A stretch of 14,503 nucleotides of DNA from an uncultured Opitutia bacterium. GTDB taxonomy: Bacteria; Verrucomicrobiota; Verrucomicrobiia; Opitutales; UBA953. The stretch covers positions 1 to 14,503 of the forward strand of contig CAIYAN010000434.1 in the NCBI GenBank assembly GCA_903924185.1, written 5' to 3'. The notes beneath the pieces were generated by a model. The model was not told the DNA's origin and did not search any database. It saw only the letters and a list, made by a program, of their open reading frames with translations. Below, piece after piece: positions 1 to 6,273 of the stretch; within the stretch, counting starts at the first letter, position 1, and each line of letters opens with the position of its first letter. The position numbers and the translations under genes are program-made.

Positions 1-85
1 CCTGGGTCACGTTTTGCTGGGCCTGGGCGATACCTGCGGAAGCAAGCATAGCGGCGGCCACCAACAGAGACTTAGAAATCCGCAT
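1..85 (-). CDS. Exported protein, N-terminal fragment (signal peptide only)
   Basis: Only the first 28 codons lie in the window; the gene runs off the left edge. The start is the ATG at 85-83. The peptide begins MRISKSLLVAAAMLASAG and continues to an AQA-QQN site: a short basic N-terminus, a hydrophobic core and a typical signal peptidase I cleavage site after about residue 22. The mature protein is therefore exported to the periplasm or beyond, but its function cannot be told from what is visible. No Shine-Dalgarno sequence precedes the ATG; the leader is pyrimidine-rich (CCCCGACCCCTCACC). A TTGACA hexamer lies about 60 bases upstream, inside an inverted repeat. Confidence 0.75.
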   Translation of the reverse strand, partial: MRISKSLLVAAAMLASAGIAQAQQNVTQ

Positions 86-99
86 GGTGAGGGGTCGGG

Positions 100-180
100 G
101 TAGGGTTAAAATAGGGGTTAAGGTATCTATTTTAGGCCTAACACTGTCAACCCTTGAACCCCCTAGGGTAAAAACCCTAC
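100..180. repeat. Nested imperfect inverted repeat around the promoter
   Basis: GTAGGGTT (100-107) pairs with AACCCTAC (173-180), and the inner AGGGGTT (113-119) is complementary to AACCCC within 157-163. The arms flank the TTGACA promoter of the exported-protein gene. This could be an operator, or simply the product of G-rich and C-rich runs in this AT-poor stretch. Confidence 0.35.
122..150 (-). promoter_or_regulatory. Candidate sigma-70 promoter of the exported-protein gene
   Basis: On the minus strand a perfect TTGACA (150-145) is followed after 17 bases by GATACC (127-122), a weak -10; TAGATA at 15 bases is an alternative. The perfect -35 is the main support. Transcription from here would give a leader of about 30 nt before the ATG at 85. 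Confidence 0.4.
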
Positions 181-213
181 TGCCTGATTTGCCCTACCCT
201 CTCGGCCTCGGCC

Positions 214-390
214 TCAGCGCCCGAATAGGCTCCGGTCGGCAAAAGGATCGGCGGACTTGCGGCTGGCTTTCTCCTCGGCTGACTTCGCCAAGGCATACCC
301 ACCAAAGGCGGCTGAACCTATAAAGATGACTAAACATAACAGGATTAACCACTTGGGGGTTTTTCCTTCGGCCTGTTCGGAAGTGCTCAT
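214..390 (-). CDS. Small single-pass membrane protein (58 aa)
   Basis: This is a 58-codon frame starting at the ATG at 390-388 and ending in TGA at 216-214. It has a clear Shine-Dalgarno-like GAGGGA about 7 bases upstream, one of the few in this window. The protein begins MSTSEQAEGKTPKW, has one hydrophobic helix at about residues 15-34 (LILLCLVIFIGSAAFGGYAL), then a charged tail (AKSAEEKASRKSADPF) ending in SLFGR. It is probably a bitopic inner-membrane protein with its N-terminus in the cytoplasm. I do not recognise a family. The gene is divergent from the response regulator at 514 and lies upstream of the exported-protein gene on the same strand. Confidence 0.65.
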   Translation of the reverse strand: MSTSEQAEGKTPKWLILLCLVIFIGSAAFGGYALAKSAEEKASRKSADPFADRSLFGR

Positions 391-444
391 ACCTAGTCCC
401 TCATAAAATGGCTTCTAATGGGCTTGGCAACCACGGGCTCTTTT

Positions 445-456
445 TTACATATGTAA
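445..456. promoter_or_regulatory. Perfect 12-bp palindrome, candidate operator
   Basis: TTACATATGTAA is a perfect palindrome in the 123-bp gap between the divergent membrane-protein gene (start 390) and the response-regulator gene (start 514). It follows a T-run and lies where promoters of either gene would be expected (a TTGGCA sits at 424-429 on the plus strand). A dimeric regulator, possibly the adjacent response regulator itself, could bind here. Function is inferred from position and symmetry only. Confidence 0.35.
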
Positions 457-463
457 GCACCCC

Positions 464-484
464 GCCGCAAACCCCCTTTGCGGC
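464..484 (+). promoter_or_regulatory. Hairpin in the leader of the response-regulator gene
   Basis: GCCGCAAA (464-471) and TTTGCGGC (477-484) form an 8-bp perfect stem with a 5-base C loop, ending 29 bases before the ATG at 514. No U-tract follows directly, so it is not a typical intrinsic terminator. It may act as an mRNA-leader structure or a second dyad for protein binding. Confidence 0.35.
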
Positions 485-513
485 ACCCCCTCAGTCCACC
501 CCCGTTTTTCTGC

Positions 514-1275
514 ATGAGTCCCCAGCAGAGGCCCCTCATCGTTATCGTTGAAGACGATCGTAGCTTAGCCGCGACTCTGCACCAACAACTCGCCGATGCA
601 GGGTTCGCGACGCAAACATTCCACAAGGGGGCCACCGCCCTTAAGTTCATCGAAGAACACCACGTGCACCTGGTGTTACTGGACCCCACCCTACCCGACC
701 TCGATGGGCTCACGGTTTTAGAACGCATCCGCAAGTCTGGCGCCCCCGCAGCGGTGATCTTCCTGGCGAGCGTCCAGACGCCGAGCGCCATCGTCAAGGC
801 GCTCGAGGCGGGCGCCGATGACTTCATCGGTAAGCCGTACCACCCCGAAGAACTGGCGGCCCGCATCCATGCGGTGCTCCGGCGCAGCGAAACCGCGGGC
901 GATAGCCGTCTCACCCGCAACGCGGACCTCGCGACGAATGTCTTCCACTTCAACGGTGCCGAAGTTCATCCCGAGCGCCTCGAGTTGGTCTTTGGTCCAG
1001 GCAAGAGCTGTAAACTCGGGCGGAAGGAAATCGGTATTCTTTATCACCTGCACGCCAATCCCGGCGTGATCATCAGCCGCAATAGCCTCATCCATGCAGT
1101 CTGGGGCGTCCACGCGAATGTCCGAAGCCGCTCCTTGGACCAATATATTGCGAAGATACGCGAGGCCTTCCAAAAGCTCGGGCGCGGCTTAGAGTGCTTC
1201 CGGACGATTCACGGCATCGGCTACTGGTATGAGCCTGAGGCCAACAAAAAGGGTGCCAAAGGCCGTCGCGCTTGA
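514..1275 (+). CDS. OmpR/PhoB-type response regulator, orphan
   Basis: This 253-aa DNA-binding response regulator is of the two-component type. The receiver domain spans about residues 7-125 and has all the key residues: acidic pair D14/D15 (IVEDD), phospho-acceptor D57 (VLLDPTLPDLDG), S86 at the Thr/Ser switch position and K107 (IGKPY). The winged-helix effector domain spans about 145-240 (GRKEIGILYHL, RSLDQYIAKIREAF, FRTIHGIGYWY). The tail is basic. I chose the ATG at 514 because the frame upstream opens only with a TTG and codes for a proline-rich stretch unlike a receiver domain. No Shine-Dalgarno precedes 514. There is no histidine kinase gene beside it, so its partner must lie elsewhere. 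The glutaredoxin gene follows after 30 bases and may be co-transcribed. Confidence 0.92.
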   Translation: MSPQQRPLIVIVEDDRSLAATLHQQLADAGFATQTFHKGATALKFIEEHHVHLVLLDPTLPDLDGLTVLERIRKSGAPAAVIFLASVQTPSAIVKALEAGADDFIGKPYHPEELAARIHAVLRRSETAGDSRLTRNADLATNVFHFNGAEVHPERLELVFGPGKSCKLGRKEIGILYHLHANPGVIISRNSLIHAVWGVHANVRSRSLDQYIAKIREAFQKLGRGLECFRTIHGIGYWYEPEANKKGAKGRRA

Positions 1276-1305
1276 TTCCGGCCGAAAGACGCGCATGTTA
1301 GGGGC

Positions 1306-1644
1306 ATGCTAAAAATCAAGGCCTACCTCAAACCCAGCTGCGGCTGGAGCAACGGCGTCCGCGCCGTCATGCGCAAGCACGGCCTCGCCTTCGAAGATGT
1401 GGATATCATCAATGTCCCGACAAATTACGCCGAGATGGTGGAGAAGACCGGCCAGCGCCTCTCCCCTTGCGTCGAGGTTAACGGGGTAATGCTCGCCGAC
1501 GTCTCCGGTGAAGAGGTCGAAAAATACCTCCTCGCCAACGGGCTCGTGCAGTCCACCGATAAGCCGGCCGACGCGCCGACCAACGCCCCTTGCACGGACG
1601 CCGAACATGAGAAGATGAAGGCGAAGACGATTCGGTTCTTCTGA
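1306..1644 (+). CDS. Glutaredoxin-like protein with monothiol CGWS site
   Basis: This 112-aa thioredoxin-fold protein has its active-site motif at residues 12-15, C-G-W-S, so there is one catalytic cysteine, as in monothiol CGFS glutaredoxins, rather than the dithiol CPYC. The cis-proline is P54, in LSPCVEVNG, with an extra cysteine (C55) right after it. The GSH-binding region continues as ADVSGEEVEKYL, where classical proteins have a GGCDD-like motif. The C-terminal extension from about residue 84 carries one more cysteine (C96) and ends KTIRFF. Monothiol glutaredoxins usually handle glutathione or iron-sulfur clusters, but this one lacks the usual KGTP lead-in, so the role is open. A GGGG lies too close to the ATG to be a good ribosome site. 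Confidence 0.85.
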   Translation: MLKIKAYLKPSCGWSNGVRAVMRKHGLAFEDVDIINVPTNYAEMVEKTGQRLSPCVEVNGVMLADVSGEEVEKYLLANGLVQSTDKPADAPTNAPCTDAEHEKMKAKTIRFF

Positions 1645-1659
1645 GAGACAAAGGTCTTA

Positions 1660-1845
1660 GCGGTTGGCGGTTAGCGGGTAGAAATAAATGCCAGGGGACG
1701 GGACCTCGCGCCGACAGCTGAATTCTGAACGGCTAACTCCCGAACGGCTGAAGCTCCAGTGACCGTCACCCGAAGTGGAACCCCAGCCAATCATCCGGTC
1801 TCCGGTTTCCCTTCGAGTTAACTCCAACCGCTATCCGCTAACCGC
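1660..1845. repeat. Intergenic element of inverted heptamer repeats
   Basis: The gap between the convergent glutaredoxin and aminotransferase genes holds three tandem heptamers at its left (GCGGTTG, GCGGTTA, GCGGGTA; 1660-1680) and three at its right in inverted orientation (CAACCGC, TATCCGC, TAACCGC; 1825-1845). The arms 1666-1681 and 1831-1846 match at 15 of 16 positions. In the middle, GAACGGCT occurs twice, 15 bases apart (1727-1734, 1742-1749). Just outside, a further heptamer, TTCGCTT, is repeated almost three times (1855-1874) and runs into the stop codon of the aminotransferase. I see no reading frame worth calling. It may be a REP-like or MITE-like dispersed element, or a two-sided transcription barrier. 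Confidence 0.55.
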
Positions 1846-1872
1846 CCCCACCTATTCGCTTTTCGCTTTCGC

Positions 1873-3036
1873 TTACTCCGTCTTCCCGGCCGCAAAATCG
1901 GCGAGCGAATCCGCCACCCACTGACGCTGGTCCGGGGCGAGTTCAGGGAAGATGGGAATACTGAGGACTTCAGCCGAGAGTAGTTCCGAGACGGGCACAC
2001 TGTCCCCGCCGCGATAGCCCGCCGAAGCGAAACATTCCTGGCGATGGAGCGGAATCGGGTAGTAGATTTCGCAGCCAATCTTACGGGCAGTGAGAAACGC
2101 CTTGAGCGCATCGCGACGGCCACCCGTGACACGGAGGGTGAATTGATTCCAAATGCCTTGGCCTGAGAAATCCACCGGGAGCAGAATCTTCGCCGCGGCT
2201 TCCACGCCTGGTCGGTTCTCCGCGATACCCGGCTTCCCTTTGAGCGCGGCATGGTAGAAATTCGCATTCCCCGCACGCGCACAATTATACTCCGGCAAGT
2301 GCGGCAGTTTCAGGTGTAACAACGCGGCTTGGAGCGGATCCATGCGGAAGTTCGCGCCAATCTCGCGGTGGTAATACTTCGGCTGCATGCCGTGGACGCG
2401 TAAGATGCGCGCGCGGTCCGCAAGGGCGTCGTCCGAAGTGGTCACCAACCCAGAATCGCCCATCCCACCCAGGTTCTTTGATGGGAAGAAGCTGGTGGCG
2501 CCCAGGTCGCCGACCGACATCGTGCTCCGCCCCTGCCAGCGTGCACCCATGGATTGCGCGGCGTCTTCGAGGATACGGAGGCGATGCGCGGAGGCAAAGG
2601 CCTGCAAGGCGACGAGGTCGCAAGACTGGCCGAAGAGGTGCACCGGCATGATTACTCGGGTGCGCGGGCTGACCTTGCGGGCGGCGTCGGCCAGATCGAT
2701 GTTGAAATGGTGCGGGTCGACGTCGACCCAGACGGGAACAGCGCCGAGGCGCGCCACGGAACCAGCGGTCGCAAAGAAGGTGAAGGACGGGATGAGGACT
2801 TCGTCGCCTTCGCCAATATCGAGGGCCATGAGGGCGAGCAGGAGGGCATCCGTACCCGACGAAACGCCGAGGGCATGCTTGACGCCAAGGAAAGCCGCAC
2901 AGTCCTTCTCGAAGGCCTCGAGGCGCGGCCCCATGATAAACTGATTGGAGCGTAAGACGTCGCGAAAGGCGGCCTCGAACTGGGCTTCAAGGGCGCGGTT
3001 CTGTGGGCCGAGGTCGAGGAGCGGGACGGTGATCAT
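1873..3036 (-). CDS. DegT/DnrJ/EryC1/StrS-family PLP aminotransferase
   Basis: This 387-aa fold-type I aminotransferase belongs to the family that aminates keto-sugars for surface glycans. Landmarks in order: LDLGPQNRALE (8-18), phosphate-binding SSGTDALLLAL (59-69), PSFTFFATAGS (83-93), EDAAQSMGA (157-165, with D158 to the pyridine nitrogen and Q161 stacking), the Schiff-base lysine K187 in FFPSKNLGGMGDSG, and GANFRMDPLQAALL near residues 228-241. Length is normal for the family. The likely product is an amino-sugar nucleotide for LPS or exopolysaccharide, though the exact substrate cannot be read from sequence. It is the last gene after lgt, with 30 bases between them; a GGGAGAAG lies rather far upstream of the ATG. 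Confidence 0.9.
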   Translation of the reverse strand: MITVPLLDLGPQNRALEAQFEAAFRDVLRSNQFIMGPRLEAFEKDCAAFLGVKHALGVSSGTDALLLALMALDIGEGDEVLIPSFTFFATAGSVARLGAVPVWVDVDPHHFNIDLADAARKVSPRTRVIMPVHLFGQSCDLVALQAFASAHRLRILEDAAQSMGARWQGRSTMSVGDLGATSFFPSKNLGGMGDSGLVTTSDDALADRARILRVHGMQPKYYHREIGANFRMDPLQAALLHLKLPHLPEYNCARAGNANFYHAALKGKPGIAENRPGVEAAAKILLPVDFSGQGIWNQFTLRVTGGRRDALKAFLTARKIGCEIYYPIPLHRQECFASAGYRGGDSVPVSELLSAEVLSIPIFPELAPDQRQWVADSLADFAAGKTE

Positions 3037-3066
3037 GACGCGACCACGCTTCTCCCACCGACGCGT

Positions 3067-3885
3067 TCAGCGGGCAACATCTTTCGCCCCCGCGCGGGCA
3101 CGGAAGATAAGGTAAAGGCCACCGATCGCCATCGGCAGGGTCCAGAACTGCCCAGCGGTCATTCCAAGAATATAACCGTCCTCGGGCAGACGGAACCATT
3201 CGCTAATAAAGCGCGCCACCGCATAGAGGAGGAGGAATTCGCCGGCGACTTGACCCGGCGGTAAGCGCTTCGGGTAACGCCAGAATATCCAAAGCAACGG
3301 GAGGAAGCCTTCGCCGAAAGCCTCGTAAAGCTGCGACGGGTGCCGCGGCTCTTGGCCTTCACGTGGAAAAATTACCGCCCAAGGGACCGTGGTCGTACGC
3401 CCGACGAGTTCCGCGTTTACGAAATTGGCTAAGCGGCCAAAGAGCAGCCCGGCGGGCGCCAACGCGCAGACTAAGTCGCCCACCGCCAGGAAAGGCACCC
3501 GGCGCGTCCGGGCAAACCAGACGGCCGCTAGGAGCACGCCCAAGAAGCCGCCATGGCTGGCCATGCCGCCTTGCCACACGCGGAAAACCATCAGCGGGTC
3601 CGCCATGAATTCTGTCCGCGCGTACAGGATCACGTGGCCCAAGCGGCCACCGAGGACGACACCTACCATGATTGCAGTGATCAGCGTTGATTCTTCGACC
3701 GCATCGCGGACGGGTGCCACCGCCTGGCGACGCCAGTGGGCTAGGAGCAAAGCGGCGACGAGGAAACCAGCCGCGTAGGAGAGTCCATACCAATGGACGC
3801 CATGTAACGGCCAGCCCGCGGGGAAACGGAGGGCAACCGGGTCCAGGTCATGCACCCAGTACGCGAGAGTCGCCGCGAGGCTCAT
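3067..3885 (-). CDS. lgt: Phosphatidylglycerol--prolipoprotein diacylglyceryl transferase
   Basis: Lgt is the inner-membrane enzyme that moves diacylglyceryl from phosphatidylglycerol to the lipobox cysteine of prolipoproteins, the first step of lipoprotein maturation. The 272-aa protein is strongly hydrophobic with several membrane helices and carries the family signatures: HWYGLSYAAGF (31-41), GGRLGHVI (79-86), GGMASHGGFLG with the essential histidine at H111, GRLANFVNAELVG with R151 and N154 matching the conserved arginine and asparagine, RHPSQLYEA (181-189), and RFISEWFR with R225 and E229. Its start overlaps the stop of the upstream CBS-domain gene as ATGA, which implies translational coupling. 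Length matches typical Lgt. Confidence 0.95.
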   Translation of the reverse strand: MSLAATLAYWVHDLDPVALRFPAGWPLHGVHWYGLSYAAGFLVAALLLAHWRRQAVAPVRDAVEESTLITAIMVGVVLGGRLGHVILYARTEFMADPLMVFRVWQGGMASHGGFLGVLLAAVWFARTRRVPFLAVGDLVCALAPAGLLFGRLANFVNAELVGRTTTVPWAVIFPREGQEPRHPSQLYEAFGEGFLPLLWIFWRYPKRLPPGQVAGEFLLLYAVARFISEWFRLPEDGYILGMTAGQFWTLPMAIGGLYLIFRARAGAKDVAR

Positions 3886-4970
3886 AGTTTGTTGCCTGCC
3901 TCGCCCGAGGGGCGGCGGCCGACGCGGTGTCCGCGTTGCCGAGCTAGTTCACGCATGTCCGGATGCGGGTCATCCTTCTCATAGATCTCGACGCCCAAGA
4001 GCGATTCAAAGACGTCTTCCAGCGTAATCACGCCAGCAAAGGCGCCGAACTCATCGACGACGACCGCTAACTGCTGGTGGGCGCGCACGAGGTCGTGGAG
4101 CGCGTCCGAGAGGGTCGCATTCTCGGGGACAATATGGGCCTTACCCATGAGTTCGCGGACCTTGACCTCCCGGCGGCCCTCACCGGCGGCCTTCAAAATA
4201 TCGCGTCGGCGAACAATGCCGACAATCCGGTCGGGATTGCCTTCCCACACCGGCAAGCGGCCATGCGGGACGTTCGGATACATGCGGAGCACATCGCCGA
4301 CCGAAAGGTCGACATCCACCGCCGTGACCACGGGCCGCGGCGTGAGGACCTGCGAAACCGGGATGTCATCGAGGCGGACGGCGTTGGCAACTAAGGTGCT
4401 CTCAGCCTGCGTGATCTTGCCTTCGCGGGCGGCGGCCTGCGCCATACTACCGATATCCGCATCCGCGCGATCAATCCCCGGCTCTTCCGGCGGTGCTAAG
4501 GAATCGTGCAATTTACCAAAGCTCCGCAGCACGGAAGCAGCCCCGCGCACCAAGGAAAGCGTCGGCGCAATCCGCGGCGCGAGCGAGATGCGGAGGTGCA
4601 TCCCGAGCTTACGAGGGAGCATCACCGTCAGCCACGACATCAGGAAAGAAACGGCGACAATCGCTAGGGCAATCCCCGCGGCCATCTGCCAACCTGCAAA
4701 AGCCTTATCCATGAGCCTATCCCCGAGCAGGATGCCGCCGAGCAAGGCGCTCATCCCGACGAAGGCCGCCGTCAGGACTTCGAAAGCCGCCAAGGTATTG
4801 CCTTGGTCCCCACGGCAACGCTCCAAGGCCACGGCCGCCTTCGCATCTTGCCGGCGCAACTCCTCGATTTCCCCCGGGGAAAAAGCGGCCACGACCCCTG
4901 CCACGAGCGAAACGCCAGCGGCACTGCCGTTTAGGAGGATAAAGAGAGGCCAAAGAAAACCGACGTCCAT
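3882..4970 (-). CDS. DUF21 (CNNM) plus tandem CBS membrane protein, CorC/hemolysin-like
   Basis: This 362-aa membrane protein belongs to the CNNM/CorB group, whose members are linked to magnesium or other cation transport; the 'hemolysin' name is historical. An N-terminal DUF21 domain has about three hydrophobic helices (near 5-30, 60-84 and 96-118). A linker with AREGKITQAESTLVANAV (181-198) leads to two CBS domains, about 208-262 (VLTPRPVVTAVDVD, RLPVWEGNPDRIVGIV) and 272-328 (VVVDEFGAFAGVITLEDVFE). The extra CorC_HlyC domain often found at the C-terminus is absent; the protein ends in a short basic tail. It starts the unit that continues into lgt and the aminotransferase. No Shine-Dalgarno is seen. 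Confidence 0.85.
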   Translation of the reverse strand: MDVGFLWPLFILLNGSAAGVSLVAGVVAAFSPGEIEELRRQDAKAAVALERCRGDQGNTLAAFEVLTAAFVGMSALLGGILLGDRLMDKAFAGWQMAAGIALAIVAVSFLMSWLTVMLPRKLGMHLRISLAPRIAPTLSLVRGAASVLRSFGKLHDSLAPPEEPGIDRADADIGSMAQAAAREGKITQAESTLVANAVRLDDIPVSQVLTPRPVVTAVDVDLSVGDVLRMYPNVPHGRLPVWEGNPDRIVGIVRRRDILKAAGEGRREVKVRELMGKAHIVPENATLSDALHDLVRAHQQLAVVVDEFGAFAGVITLEDVFESLLGVEIYEKDDPHPDMRELARQRGHRVGRRPSGEAGNKL

Positions 4971-5024
4971 ATGAGCGGGGACCCTAAGGCGATGGGTTGC
5001 CGTTGGCGAGGGAGAATCCCGCCA

Positions 5025-5053
5025 TTGACCGCGAAGGGCTCGATGGAAACAAT
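5025..5053 (+). promoter_or_regulatory. Candidate promoter giving a near-leaderless transcript
   Basis: TTGACC (5025-5030), a 17-base spacer and AACAAT (5048-5053, four of six consensus) end 6 bases before the ATG at 5060. Transcription would start at or next to the start codon, which fits the absence of a ribosome-binding site. Confidence 0.45.
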
Positions 5054-5059
5054 CCGGCT

Positions 5060-5440
5060 ATGAACCCCCGCGAGCTTAAAATCGTCTCGGCCTTGGCCGT
5101 CTTCCTTTCCGCCGCCCTCCCTACCGCTGTGGGTGCTGTGGCGTTCCGCGCCCAACCCATTCTCATCTCCCTTATTCAAGGTGAACCCGGCGCACTACCT
5201 GCAGTGACTGGCTTCTTCTTCAACCACTTCACCGCGGCGCTCCTCACCCTGCTCGTACTCGGCGTCATCGCAACCTGGGTCGCCATCAAAGGCTACCGCC
5301 AAGCGGAGGAGGAAGGCGCTAGCAAGATGGCCACGCTGCTCGTCGCCGTCTGCTTCTCAGCCGTCGCCAGCGTGGGCTTCCTGACGCTCTTCATCCTCTC
5401 GACCGCGCTCCCGCTTTACACTAGGCTGACGAATCGGTGA
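5060..5440 (+). CDS. Uncharacterised three-helix membrane protein
   Basis: This 126-aa protein has three hydrophobic segments at about residues 7-29, 55-76 and 90-119, with the short charged loop KGYRQAEEEGASK between the second and third. I recognise no family. I chose the ATG at 5060 (MNPRELKIVSAL) because the frame upstream (TTG at 4997) is not hydrophobic, and because a promoter ends just before 5060. The gene is divergent from the CBS-domain gene and convergent with pabC; its last 25 bases overlap the pabC end. Coding support comes from the well-formed membrane pattern. Confidence 0.6.
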   Translation: MNPRELKIVSALAVFLSAALPTAVGAVAFRAQPILISLIQGEPGALPAVTGFFFNHFTAALLTLLVLGVIATWVAIKGYRQAEEEGASKMATLLVAVCFSAVASVGFLTLFILSTALPLYTRLTNR

Positions 5441-6273
5441 GCACGCCACGCCGCCAAGTCGGCCAAGCGGGCGTGGGCTTCAGCCTGATCGGAGGAGGGC
5501 AGCCACTGCACTTCCCCGGCGGTTGTTTGGTAACGACGGGCCAAAACCGCCCCAGCCGTGAAAGTGGAGCGCAAGACGACGACCGAACAAGCGTCCACCG
5601 GGAATGGCACGGCAACGTCGACGCAGGTCCGGCCCGCTTGCGCCGCGATTGAACGGAACTGTGCCGCCGCCGTGCCCGCTAAGCGTCCGGTGGAAATCGC
5701 CGGGAAACACCAACGTTCACCATCCCACCAAGCCAAGGAACTCCGCGTGGCTTCGCTGACATGACCATCCGCGTCACACTGGACGCCTTCGGTATCGCCG
5801 CGATCGGCGATGGATTTAAGTTCGCGCCAGGCGGTGGCAGAATTCTGCCATGGCCCGCTCTTGGGGCGCGGCAACCACTCCGGTGCGTCGCGACAGGTCT
5901 GCAGCGCAAATAAATCTATCTCGGTCGGGGTCGGCGTTAGTGGCCGCACGCTAACCCATTCGCGCGCTAAGGCATCGGGGCGGGCCGCCACGATTAAACG
6001 AACGACGGCGTCGGTGAGGTTGGCAGACGCCAGTAACTTGTGGAGAATCGGCGCCCACGCTTCCGCCGAGGGCCCGGCACCCAAGTGCAGGCGGCGCGGG
6101 TCGAGCCCAAGGCGCGGACAGGCCACGGCTAAACGCGCGAGGTGGTCGGCGAGGCAAGCGACCTTACCGCCCCGGAGCGCGAAGGTCTCGAAGAGACACC
6201 GCCCGGGCTCAAGGGTCGCCACGTCCGCGCCATCGGGGACATTCAGGTAATCGCCCGAACACCAAGCTAGCAT
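5416..6273 (-). CDS. pabC: Class IV PLP aminotransferase, probable 4-amino-4-deoxychorismate lyase
   Basis: This 285-aa fold-type IV PLP enzyme probably splits aminodeoxychorismate to p-aminobenzoate and pyruvate in folate synthesis. The candidate Schiff-base lysine is K153 in WRELKSIADRGD. It is followed at the family's spacing by CDADGHVSEATRSSL (166-180), in which E174 fits the conserved glutamate, and by STGRLAGTAAAQF (194-206), matching the P...L.G..R region. An early FETFALRGGKV (28-38) resembles the family's F(E/D)T-R-G stretch. The closing motif (EATRSSL rather than EGTRSNLF) is divergent. The ATG lies inside the last codons of the pabB-like gene (7-nt overlap), which supports the PabC assignment; branched-chain or D-amino acid transaminases are the alternative. 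No Shine-Dalgarno is present, so initiation is likely coupled. Confidence 0.75.
   Translation of the reverse strand: MLAWCSGDYLNVPDGADVATLEPGRCLFETFALRGGKVACLADHLARLAVACPRLGLDPRRLHLGAGPSAEAWAPILHKLLASANLTDAVVRLIVAARPDALAREWVSVRPLTPTPTEIDLFALQTCRDAPEWLPRPKSGPWQNSATAWRELKSIADRGDTEGVQCDADGHVSEATRSSLAWWDGERWCFPAISTGRLAGTAAAQFRSIAAQAGRTCVDVAVPFPVDACSVVVLRSTFTAGAVLARRYQTTAGEVQWLPSSDQAEAHARLADLAAWRAHRFVSLV

Noticed and set aside
464..484. Hairpin read as an intrinsic terminator
   Set aside because: No T-run directly follows the stem, and it lies upstream of a gene start, so a leader or operator role fits better.
393..953. Long minus-strand open frame opposite the response regulator
   Set aside because: It lies antisense to a clear receiver-domain gene. 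Its product is low-complexity (serine-, arginine- and alanine-rich) without domain features, as expected for a shadow frame at this GC content.
1660..1845. CRISPR-like array
   Set aside because: The repeats are 7 bases, directly abutting and in inverted clusters, with no regular spacers and no cas genes nearby.
4147..4974. 275-codon plus-strand frame opposite the DUF21/CBS gene
   Set aside because: The product is rich in S, R, T, A and P with no recognisable motif, while the other strand encodes intact CBS domains.
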